From positions 1 to 64,000 of the forward strand of contig CAIMFY010000094.1 of assembly GCA_903840415.1 (NCBI GenBank): DNA of 64,000 bases. Direction: 5' to 3'. Shown piece after piece: positions 36,586 to 45,065 of the stretch. The notes beneath the pieces were generated by a model, which saw nothing but the letters and a program-made list of their open reading frames with translations, did no database searches and was not told the DNA's origin. The stretch's first letter is position 1. The number at the start of each line of letters is the position of its first letter. This stretch comes from an uncultured Opitutia bacterium. Lineage in GTDB: Bacteria > Verrucomicrobiota > Verrucomicrobiia > Opitutales > Opitutaceae. A program made the position numbers and the translations under genes.

Positions 36586-38999
36586 GCCTTCGCGGCGGTT
36601 GGCGGTTGCTCGCTCGCGGGATAGGCCACACGCGAATGCAGCATGTTGAGCAGCGTGAACTGAAAGCTGTTCTTGATTTTCGTGATTTCCTCGAAGGTGA
36701 GCGGCGCTTCATCCAGTTGCTTTTCGTCGATGCGCTCGCGGACGATCCGGTCGATTAGTTCGTGCAGGGCTTCAGGCGTAGCGGTGCGCAAGGATCGCGA
36801 GGCGGCTTCGACTCCATCGGCGAGGGAGATGACCGCACTTTCCTTGAATTGCGGGCGCGGGCCATCGTAGCGGAAGGCGGTTTCGGGCACGAGGGCGGTG
36901 GGGGCGGACGCCAGCGGTTGTTGGTCGGACTCACCCCGGCGCGGCGCGCCACTCCTCTCAAGCGGGGAAATTTTTGGCGCAAAAGGCGCGCGGGATTCAG
37001 CGACGGCGCGTTCGTAGAAAAAGCGCACGAGCGTCGTGCCGTGGTGCTGCTGGATGACGTCGATGACGGCGCGCGGGAGATTGTGCTTGTGCGCGAGTTC
37101 GACGCCGTCGGCGACGTGGTGCTTGATGATCTGCGCGCTTTCGAGGGGCGACTGGGCGGAATGCGGGCTGGTGCGGTCGCGAGTATTTTCGCCGAAATAG
37201 GAGGCGTTATTAACTTTGCCGATATCGTGCAACAAGGCGCAGACGCGAGCGAGGAGCGGGTGGGCGCCGATGGCGTTGCAGGCGTTTTCGGAAAGCTGTG
37301 CGACGACGAGCGAGTGGTGGTAGGTGCCGGGCGCCTCCAGTTGCATGCGGCGGAGGAGCGGGTGATTGTAGTCGGTGAGTTCGAGGAGGGTGATGTCGGT
37401 CGTGCGTTTGAAAAGCGACTCGAGTACCGGGAGCAGGCCGACGACGGCGACGCCGGTGATGATGCCGGTGGCGAGGCCCGCTGTCATTTGCCGGATGAGC
37501 GTTTCGACCGAGGTCTGGTCGGCGATGCCGATGAGGGCGGCGAAGGCCGCGATAATCAGTCCGCCGGCACCGGCAGCGCGGACGACACGACCGCGGCGGC
37601 GGGCGTCGCGACAAAAATAAATCGCCACGAGCGAGGCGAGGAACGTGAGGACGAGCAGGTCAAGGCGGTTGCCGTAGATGACGCCGGTGAAAATCGAGAT
37701 GAACAGCGCCATGAAGATGCCCGAACCGGCGTCGATGAGGATGGCGACGATGAGCGGGGCGAGTGCAGTGGGCGCAACATAGGGCAGGGCGGAGGCCCAC
37801 GCCGCGTCGCGCAGGAAAAACTCCGCGCCGCCGAGCGAATAGTTGGCGCGGATGAGCGCGAGATTGCCGATGACGACGAGCGCGAGAAGGCCGCAGCGGA
37901 CGTTGCTGCGAAGCGTCTCGGCATCCTCGATGCGGATGTAGATAAGCGACGCGAGGACCATCGCGAGCACGAGGAGCACGCGGCCGAAAAGCGTGAGACC
38001 TTCGTTTAGTTCCGTGTCGGTGTGGGCGAGCAGGTATTTGCGGTGGGCTTGAAACATTTCGAATTGCTCGGGTGTCACGCGGTCACCCGCCTCGATGATG
38101 GTCTGGCCTCGGACGACGTTGACGGTGACGGGCTGCAAACGACGGGTGGCGTCGGCTTGGCGGGCAGCGGTCGCGGCGCGATCGAAGATGACGTTCGGCG
38201 CGAGGCCCTGTCGAAAGAGTCGGAAGAGCACCATCTGCGCGGCGCGCGGCACGCCATCAGTCGCGAGACTCACCCGCAGCAGCGTAAACGCGTTCTCCAG
38301 CGACTGCACGGGGCGCGTGCCGACTTCGCCGGTGGGCCGGGCGATTTGAAATACAATCGCGCTGCCCGGCACCGACGTGGCGAGCGAAGAATCCGCGACG
38401 CCTTCCGCGTAAAGATCGCGGAGCGTAGCGAGTCCGGTCTCAAAGATCGCGGCACGGACTTTGGCGTCGCCCGCGGTGAGGAGGGCGGCGAGCTCATCTG
38501 CGGTGACGTTGTAGGGACCGCGGGCGTTGAAGGAACTGGCAAGAGCGGCGAGGGGCGTGTTCCTCGCAAAACTCAACGCTGGAGCGCTGCCGGCGGGATG
38601 AGCCGCCTCGTAGGAGGCGAGCTGGGCGAGCAGATCGCGCACGGCGGGCTCGAAGCGCTGGAGCGCTTCGGAATCGAGCCGGTAGATGGGCGGCACGCGA
38701 CTGAGGAACTGCTCCTGCGCGGCCAGCGTCCGCTCTTCGCTCTTGTAGCTGAACGGCGCGCTGGCAGTGACGCGGACCGTCGCGACCTGACCGGGCGACA
38801 CGGTCAGATGTGTGGTCGTCATGCCCGCCGAACTGATAAGCACGATGGCGACGACGGTAACCAGAAAGATCACGGCCGCGACGAGCCGGCTGCGATCCAA
38901 AAACTCGCGCATCGCTGAGTGGGCGTGCGGCGCCGCGCTACCCGAGCGGCGCGGTCCAAGGCCACCAAGGAGGAGTTTGAACTGATTGCGGACGGACAT
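36582..38999 (-). CDS. 7TM-HD family cyclic-di-AMP phosphodiesterase-like protein (PgpH type)
   Basis: The protein has 805 residues. One N-terminal span (LVAAVIFLVTVVAIVLISS) is followed by an extracellular domain of about 270 residues, then around seven spans (LTLFGRVLLVLAMVLASLIY onwards), then a cytoplasmic HD domain (GTYHHSLVVAQLSENA, VCALLHDIGKVNNASYF, IIKHHVADGVELAHKH, VIQQHHGTTLVRFFY, VISLADGVEAASRSL). PgpH proteins hydrolyse c-di-AMP, and the His/Asp set here looks complete. Odd: between FFYERA and FRYDGPRPQFKE there are about 35 extra residues containing SPLERSGAPRRGESDQQP, where the family usually has a short link. It sits between phoH (14 bases) and ybeY (overlap). Confidence 0.9.
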   Translation of the reverse strand: MSVRNQFKLLLGGLGPRRSGSAAPHAHSAMREFLDRSRLVAAVIFLVTVVAIVLISSAGMTTTHLTVSPGQVATVRVTASAPFSYKSEERTLAAQEQFLSRVPPIYRLDSEALQRFEPAVRDLLAQLASYEAAHPAGSAPALSFARNTPLAALASSFNARGPYNVTADELAALLTAGDAKVRAAIFETGLATLRDLYAEGVADSSLATSVPGSAIVFQIARPTGEVGTRPVQSLENAFTLLRVSLATDGVPRAAQMVLFRLFRQGLAPNVIFDRAATAARQADATRRLQPVTVNVVRGQTIIEAGDRVTPEQFEMFQAHRKYLLAHTDTELNEGLTLFGRVLLVLAMVLASLIYIRIEDAETLRSNVRCGLLALVVIGNLALIRANYSLGGAEFFLRDAAWASALPYVAPTALAPLIVAILIDAGSGIFMALFISIFTGVIYGNRLDLLVLTFLASLVAIYFCRDARRRGRVVRAAGAGGLIIAAFAALIGIADQTSVETLIRQMTAGLATGIITGVAVVGLLPVLESLFKRTTDITLLELTDYNHPLLRRMQLEAPGTYHHSLVVAQLSENACNAIGAHPLLARVCALLHDIGKVNNASYFGENTRDRTSPHSAQSPLESAQIIKHHVADGVELAHKHNLPRAVIDVIQQHHGTTLVRFFYERAVAESRAPFAPKISPLERSGAPRRGESDQQPLASAPTALVPETAFRYDGPRPQFKESAVISLADGVEAASRSLRTATPEALHELIDRIVRERIDEKQLDEAPLTFEEITKIKNSFQFTLLNMLHSRVAYPASEQPPTAAKA
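36895..36985 (-). other. in-frame extra segment in the HD domain
   Basis: This stretch encodes the extra ISPLERSGAPRRGESDQQPL peptide of the 7TM-HD protein. The composition (Arg/Gly/Pro rich, ending in an AAATTTTT tract on the plus strand) and its absence from the family pattern suggest an inserted repeat element. I found no second copy in the window. Confidence 0.4.
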
Positions 39000-39013
39000 G
39001 GGGAAATTCGATC

Positions 39014-40051
39014 CTAGGGCTTCTCCTCCGCCCCGTTTTCGCCGGCGATCGGGTTGCGGTAGCGGTCGTAGGCTTCGATGATTTGGGCGACGAGCGGGTG
39101 GCGCACCACGTCGGCACCGCTTAACGTGTGGAAGTCGATCCCGGGGATGTCGGCGAGGATGTGGCGGACTTCGAGGAGGCCGCTGGACTTCGATCGCGGG
39201 AGATCGATTTGGGTGATGTCGCCGGTCACCATCATGCGCGATTCTTCGCCGAGGCGCGTGAGGAACATCATCATTTGCTCCGGCGTCGTGTTTTGCGCCT
39301 CGTCGAGGACGATGAACGCCTTCGTGAGCGTGCGGCCGCGCATGTAGGCGAGCGGGGCGATTTCGATCACACCTTTTTCGGTGAGGCGGGTGATGTCCTC
39401 GGCGTCGAGCATGTCGTGCAGGGCGTCGTAGAGCGGGCGGAGATAAGGGAGAATTTTTTCGCGGAGGTCGCCGGGGAGGAAACCGAGTGTTTCGCCGGCT
39501 TCGACGGCGGGGCGCGTGAGGATGACGCGCTCGACTTCGTTTTTGAGGAGGGCGGAGACCGCGGCGGCCATCGCAAGGTAGGTCTTGCCGGTGCCGGCGG
39601 GGCCGATGCCGAACACGACAGGATGCGCGAGCATCGACTGGAGGTAGAGTTTCTGGCCGAGCGTTTTCGGGACGATGGTTTTGCGGTTAGTGGCGATGAC
39701 GAGTGGTTCGTCGATGAGCGCGCGCATCTGCTCGCCTTCGCCGCGAGCGAAGCCGTCGGTGATGCGATGAAAATCTGGCGTGCGAATCGTCATGCCCTGG
39801 GCGCGGGCATCGTTGAGGAAGGCGAAAAGCGCTTCCGTCACCGCGACGGCGGCGGGGGATTTCGGATTTTCGATTCTCGATTTTGGATTATCGGAGGCCG
39901 GCGAATCCGCGGCTTCGATCTTCAGCCAGTCTTCGCGCGTGACGAGTTTCACGCCGAGCATGCGTTCGACGTGCAGGAGGTTTTCCTCCTGGCCACCGTA
40001 GAGCGAATGGAGGTGGCGCGGGCTGGGGAAGTGAAGCGTCTTCGAGGGCAA
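39014..40051 (-). CDS. phoH: PhoH-like ATPase
   Basis: The protein has 345 residues if it starts at TTG 40051. No ATG or GTG fits between here and the HIT gene, so the start is uncertain. The N-terminal piece LYGGQEENLLHVERMLGVKL is the usual KH-like opening of PhoH. The ATPase domain shows Walker A FGIGPAGTGKTYLAMA, LTRPAVEAGETLGFLPGD, Walker B KAFIVLDEAQNTTPEQM and MMVTGDITQIDLP. PhoH proteins are RNA-linked ATPases or helicases, often next to ybeY. Around residue 50 the peptide DNPKSRIENPKSP comes from the AT-rich repeat element, in the linker between the two domains. The 7TM-HD gene follows after 14 bases. Confidence 0.88.
   Translation of the reverse strand: MPSKTLHFPSPRHLHSLYGGQEENLLHVERMLGVKLVTREDWLKIEAADSPASDNPKSRIENPKSPAAVAVTEALFAFLNDARAQGMTIRTPDFHRITDGFARGEGEQMRALIDEPLVIATNRKTIVPKTLGQKLYLQSMLAHPVVFGIGPAGTGKTYLAMAAAVSALLKNEVERVILTRPAVEAGETLGFLPGDLREKILPYLRPLYDALHDMLDAEDITRLTEKGVIEIAPLAYMRGRTLTKAFIVLDEAQNTTPEQMMMFLTRLGEESRMMVTGDITQIDLPRSKSSGLLEVRHILADIPGIDFHTLSGADVVRHPLVAQIIEAYDRYRNPIAGENGAEEKP
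39858..39896 (-). repeat. AT-rich NPKS element inside phoH
   Basis: Minus-strand units AATCCAAAATCGAGAATCGA and following bases encode NPKSRIENPKS in frame. It shares the AATCCAAAATCG core with 15065-15094 and 34751-34787. Confidence 0.8.
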
Positions 40052-40136
40052 GGGTGGAAAGAAGAATCTGTGGAAAGGGGAAAGAAGAAACGTGGCTCCG
40101 ACTGCCGGGCAGAGGAAAGGCGGTGGCTCGTGTTTC

Positions 40137-40652
40137 TTATTTCTTCTTTCTGCCTTTGGGTTTTCCCAGTTTGCCCGACGCCGCCACCAGTCGTTCCCAC
40201 GTGGCTTCGAGAGCCTGCGGGAGGGTGCGCGTCTCGGCGAGGACGGGCATGAAGTTGTTATCGCCTTTCCAGCGCGGGACGATGTGGCCGTGGAGGTGCT
40301 TGATGCTGCCACCGGCGGCGGAGCCAAGGTTGAAGCCGATATTAAAACCGTCGGGTTTCAGCGCGGCCTTGAGCAAGTGCTGGCCGAAATAAACTTCCTC
40401 GAACAGGTCGGCGCGTTCCATGGGCGTGAATTCGCTGAGATCGGTGACTTCGCGAAACGGGACCGCGAGCAAGTGGCCGGGGTTATAGGGAAAGCGGTTC
40501 AGGATCAGGTAGGCGCTAGCGGCGCGGTGGACGATGAGTGCGGCGCGATCGTCGCCTAGGGCGGGCAGTTCCGAGAACGGGCGCTTCGACTTGGCCGGGT
40601 AACGCGGAGCCTGGATGTAGGCCATGCGCCAGTAAGGATGGAGCTGCTGCAT
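40137..40652 (-). CDS. HIT family nucleotide-binding hydrolase
   Basis: The protein has 171 residues from the ATG at 40652; the frame is open for another 27 codons to 40733. The histidine triad reads SIKHLHGHIVPRW, with the supporting motifs RFPYNPGHLLAVPFRE and FNIGFNLGSAAGG. HIT proteins cleave nucleoside phosphoramidates or dinucleoside polyphosphates such as Ap4A; this longer form resembles the Ap4A phosphorylase/FHIT-like branch. The C-terminus is very basic (GKPKGRKKK). It is first in the minus-strand run HIT, phoH, 7TM-HD, ybeY. Confidence 0.9.
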   Translation of the reverse strand: MQQLHPYWRMAYIQAPRYPAKSKRPFSELPALGDDRAALIVHRAASAYLILNRFPYNPGHLLAVPFREVTDLSEFTPMERADLFEEVYFGQHLLKAALKPDGFNIGFNLGSAAGGSIKHLHGHIVPRWKGDNNFMPVLAETRTLPQALEATWERLVAASGKLGKPKGRKKK

Positions 40653-40849
40653 TTTGCGGAGGCGGAGAAAAGCGGTGCGGGCGGTCAAAGTCAAAGCCGC
40701 ATAGGTGGGGCTGAAAGGGTGGATGAGAAACACCGGTTGCCTGCCGCCAATTCAGCGATCATCAAGTAAGACGAATGGACGACGACGATTGTTGGCTGTT
40801 TCCCGAACGGTTCGAGATTCACCTCAAAAATAAGGACTTGCACCGTGAT

Positions 40850-40863
40850 ATGACGAACGTCAT
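40850..40863. promoter_or_regulatory. candidate TetR operator
   Basis: ATGACG and CGTCAT form a perfect inverted repeat with an AA centre, ending 13 bases before the TetR ATG at 40877. TTGCAC at 40838-40843 could be a -35 box, which would put the palindrome in the promoter spacer. A second short palindrome (CGAAC-G-GTTCG) lies at 40804-40814. Autorepression is inferred. Confidence 0.45.
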
Positions 40864-40876
40864 TCCATTTATCGCT

Positions 40877-41530
40877 ATGCGTTATCCACCTACGCACAAA
40901 CACACTACCCGCCGCCGCATCCTCGAAGCGGCGGGACAGGCGTTTCGCGAACATGGCGTGGCGGAGACTGGCGTGGATGAGGTGATGCGGCTCGCCGGCC
41001 TGACCCACGGCGGCTTTTACGCGCACTTCCGCGATAAATCCGAACTGATCGCCGAGGCCTGCGCGGTGGCGTTTGAAGCCGCTGTCCCCAACATCGATCG
41101 GATTGCCGCGCTGCCGACGCGGGCGGCCCGCGCCCGACTGCTCATCGACAGTTACCTGGCGCCGCGGCACCGCGACAACCGTGGTTCCGGCTGCGTGATC
41201 GTCGCGGTCGGAGCGGACGCGGCACGTTTGCGCGGACCGGTGCGCGCCGGTTATGCGCGGGCTTTTGCGCGCCACCTCGATCGGTTGGGAGAGGCGCTGC
41301 GGCTCAGCCGCGATCCGGAGAAAAACCGCGACCGCGTGACGCACCTGATGAGTTCGCTTGTGGGCGCGTTGCTGTTCGCGCGCGCGATCGACGACCCGGC
41401 GCGCAGCGATGCGATTCTGCGCTCGATGCGACGGATGTTGCGCGCAGAATTCTGCCCCGAAACCGATCTTGCATCACATCGTTTCACCGCGACCGCCGTT
41501 TGCTCGCATGATTTCATGCGGGCGTTTTGA
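40877..41530 (+). CDS. TetR/AcrR family transcriptional regulator
   Basis: The protein has 217 residues from the ATG at 40877. Upstream in-frame starts exist, but the DNA-binding domain begins right here: THKHTTRRRILEAAGQAFRE, then VDEVMRLAGLTHGGFYAHFR with the recognition helix, and DKSELIAEAC. The C-terminal ligand domain includes SGCVIVAVGADAARL, similar to the NemR/AcrR-like branch. It is followed after 11 bases by a FabF gene, so lipid or electrophile-linked control of that gene is possible but unproven. A perfect palindrome lies just upstream of the start. Confidence 0.9.
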   Translation: MRYPPTHKHTTRRRILEAAGQAFREHGVAETGVDEVMRLAGLTHGGFYAHFRDKSELIAEACAVAFEAAVPNIDRIAALPTRAARARLLIDSYLAPRHRDNRGSGCVIVAVGADAARLRGPVRAGYARAFARHLDRLGEALRLSRDPEKNRDRVTHLMSSLVGALLFARAIDDPARSDAILRSMRRMLRAEFCPETDLASHRFTATAVCSHDFMRAF

Positions 41531-41541
41531 TTTTTCTCATT

Positions 41542-42870
<1,329 letters not shown>

Positions 42871-42919
42871 TCGCGGCCCGCACCTTTGACACAGTCTGGC
42901 GCGCCGCCATACTCTCTGC

Positions 42920-43285
42920 GTGTTCAAGGAAATTCGCCACGTTCGCCAGGAAGCCGTCGCCGGTCATCGCCGCTGGTTTGAAGACGATGTGTTGCCGCTC
43001 GAATTGATCGTGTGGTATGGCGCGCAAGGCGCGATCGACGGATTTCAGCTCTGCTACAACCTCGGCGCCGGCGAGCACGCGCTCACCTGGCGGCCGCAAT
43101 CCGGCTTCGCACACAACGAGGTCGACACCGGCTCAACCGGGCCGTTTGCGAACCGCACGCCGATTTTGATTACCGACGGCGCAGTGCCGTGGGATGAAGT
43201 GACGCGGCGCTTCTCGAGCAGCAGTCGTTCGCTCGAACCGGCCCTGCGCGAACTCATCGCGGCACAGTTGAAGGCCAAGCGCTGA
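42920..43285 (+). CDS. small conserved-looking protein of unknown function
   Basis: The protein has 121 residues from a GTG at 42920. The composition is that of a soluble globular protein: MFKEIRHVRQEAVAGHRRWF, LELIVWYGAQGAIDGFQLCY, LTWRPQSGFAHNEVDTGS and a C-terminal helix ending LRELIAAQLKAKR. I recognise no motif. It lies between fabF and the exosortase in the same direction, with short gaps (49 and 22 bases). The other frames over this stretch look non-protein-like, which supports this one. Confidence 0.7.
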   Translation: MFKEIRHVRQEAVAGHRRWFEDDVLPLELIVWYGAQGAIDGFQLCYNLGAGEHALTWRPQSGFAHNEVDTGSTGPFANRTPILITDGAVPWDEVTRRFSSSSRSLEPALRELIAAQLKAKR

Positions 43286-43307
43286 CGGCTGATCGCGCAT
43301 CGAAAAC

Positions 43308-44303
43308 GTGAAATTGTTCTGGAGAAAACTCTCCGCTGCGGTGCCGGCGCCGTTTTTGCCGGCGCTGTTTTTGGCGGCAGGTTTCCTGGGCTTCGTCGCC
43401 TGGGATCAGTCGCACTGGTGGCGGGTGAAGGAAGACTACAGCTTCGGCTGGCTCGTGCCGCTGTTCGTCGCCTTCGTGTTGCACGATCGGTGGGCGAGGA
43501 TTTCCGGGGCGCTGGCAGCGTGCGCGGCGGCGGGCAGTCCGCGCGCGGCCGGCTTGCAAAAATGGCTACTGCTAGTGGCGGTCGGAGCGTCGCTGCTGTC
43601 CGGCGCGCTGATGTTTTTGCTCGGCGCGTTTTATCGGGCGGGCGCCGGGACTTCGCAACCCGGCACGCTCGCGATCACGCTGGGTGCCGTCGCGATTGTG
43701 CTCCCGCTGCTGTTCGTGAACGCGCCCGAATCCTCCGCCGCTTCGACGTGCGGGATTTTTGGCGATGCGCGGGTGCGACTCGTGGCGCTGTTTCTATTTC
43801 CGGCGTTGGTGTGGCTGGTGTCGGCGCCGATGGTGTCGGCGGTTGAGTCGCAGCTGAATCTCGCGCTGCTGCGCTACATCGTGACGGCGGTGGCGTCGGT
43901 CTTCGATCTGCTGGGTCTGCCGCTCGAACAGCAGGGCAACGTGCTCGCGCTGCCGACGGGCAACGTCGGCGTCGAGGATGCGTGCTCGGGCATCCGCTCG
44001 CTCACCGGCTGCCTGTTTGCGGGCTCGTTTTTGGCGGCGGTGTTTCTGGAAACGCTGTGGAAGAAAATCGCGCTCGTCGTCGCGGCGCTGGGGTTGGCCC
44101 TGTTGACGAACCTGGGCCGCAGCCTGTTTCTCACCGCGTGGGCCTACCGCTACGGCCCGCGCGCGATCGAAGGCACGGTGCACGATGCCGCGGGCTATGC
44201 GGTGCTCGGCCTGACGGTCGCCGGCCTGCTGTGCCTGCTTCCGATTTACAATTTGAAATTCGCCCTCGGCGAACCGCCCGCCACCACGAGGAAGGAGTCG
44301 TAA
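43308..44303 (+). CDS. exosortase/archaeosortase family transpeptidase
   Basis: The protein has 331 residues with about eight membrane spans. The three catalytic residues of exosortases can be placed: Cys226 in VEDACSGIRSLTG, Arg271 in LTNLGRSLFLTAWAY and His292 in EGTVHDAAGYAV. WDQSHWWRVKEDYSFGWLVP near the start is also typical. Exosortases cut and re-attach proteins that carry a C-terminal PEP-CTERM-like sorting signal (short motif, hydrophobic helix, basic tail). None of the secreted proteins in this window ends that way, so its substrates lie elsewhere. No epsH-type polysaccharide cluster adjoins it. Confidence 0.88.
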   Translation: MKLFWRKLSAAVPAPFLPALFLAAGFLGFVAWDQSHWWRVKEDYSFGWLVPLFVAFVLHDRWARISGALAACAAAGSPRAAGLQKWLLLVAVGASLLSGALMFLLGAFYRAGAGTSQPGTLAITLGAVAIVLPLLFVNAPESSAASTCGIFGDARVRLVALFLFPALVWLVSAPMVSAVESQLNLALLRYIVTAVASVFDLLGLPLEQQGNVLALPTGNVGVEDACSGIRSLTGCLFAGSFLAAVFLETLWKKIALVVAALGLALLTNLGRSLFLTAWAYRYGPRAIEGTVHDAAGYAVLGLTVAGLLCLLPIYNLKFALGEPPATTRKES

Positions 44304-44427
44304 ACGCGGGTTAGCGGATGCGAATGTCGTGGACGTGCGCCGCGCTTTTTTTCTCTGCCTTATCTTGGATCGGAGCGGTTCGGTGGCTTGGGAAAGTACA
44401 CGCCAAAATCAAAACGTGAAATCGCAA

Positions 44428-44703
44428 TCATCTTCCCTCAACCCCCCCAAGATGAATCAGCGAAACCGTCACCGCAGCGGCGGGGCCGCCTGCTAGGATT
44501 AATGTGCAGGCCCAAAACCGTATCGGACTTTCTAGACGATAGACCCAAGTCGGATCCGCGCTACTTTTGCGACGCAGGAGATTCGGCATCTTTCCTCGGC
44601 GCACGCCGACTCCAATCCACACGAGCAGAATGGCTCCAATTACTATCGTTTCCACACTGGTGTTCACTACGGATAACCTTGGCATTCGAATTCCGACCGT
44701 CAA
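44428..44703 (-). CDS. small two-span membrane protein, unknown
   Basis: The protein has 91 residues (M7 at 44685 is an alternative start). Two hydrophobic spans (ETIVIGAILLVWIGVGV and FWACTLILAGGPAAAVTVSL) flank a basic loop RRGKMPNLLRRKSSAD with TWVYRLESPIRF. The overlapping plus-strand frame (44388-44858) is a poor, non-protein-like sequence, so this is the better reading. The DNA is less GC rich than its surroundings, as for recently gained or poorly conserved genes. Confidence 0.55.
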   Translation of the reverse strand: MTVGIRMPRLSVVNTSVETIVIGAILLVWIGVGVRRGKMPNLLRRKSSADPTWVYRLESPIRFWACTLILAGGPAAAVTVSLIHLGGVEGR

Positions 44704-45065
44704 AACTTTTCCTCGGCAGCAATCACCATCTTTTGCCGAAAAGTGTTACTCGCCGGAACTCAGTGCGGCCATATCCGAAGTGGGGCGGCGGCAGGGTTTA
44801 CGTGCAAGTCGTGGCCCGAAGGCCACGGTGCTTTCCCGGCTCAGCTAGCTACGGTTGAATTCACAGCGACGAAAGACTCCCTGGGCCGGCTGGTATCTCG
44901 CAACCTCAATATTGCCGACGAGCGTCAGCTCATTTCTTTTTCCGACTGGAAAGTGGCGCTCGGAGCGGCGTCCCTGCTGCCGCTATAGGGCGGGCTTTAC
45001 GCCCGACCGACTGGGAAACCTGTCGGAGATAAACCCCGACCTACAACCGTTTTTCATCACCCATT
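44704..45065. other. intergenic stretch with several hairpins, no convincing gene
   Basis: The GC content is lower than in the flanks. A 7-bp stem with a CGAA tetraloop lies at 44810-44827 (CGTGGCC / GGCCACG). CGGGC-TTTAC-GCCCG lies at 44991-45005, and CCGAC / GTCGG arms follow at 45006-45025. Read on the minus strand, the last two follow the M16 peptidase stop and could end its transcript, though there is no T tract. A plus-strand frame at 44743-44988 has some protein-like character but crosses the first hairpin, so I do not call it. Confidence 0.5.

Noticed and set aside
44388-44858. 156-codon plus-strand frame after the exosortase
   Set aside because: Non-protein-like composition; the minus-strand frame over the same DNA has two clean membrane spans.
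44743-44988. Plus-strand frame ending LNIADERQLISFSDWKVALG
   Set aside because: Some protein-like character, but it runs through a hairpin, lacks a ribosome binding site and has no recognisable family.
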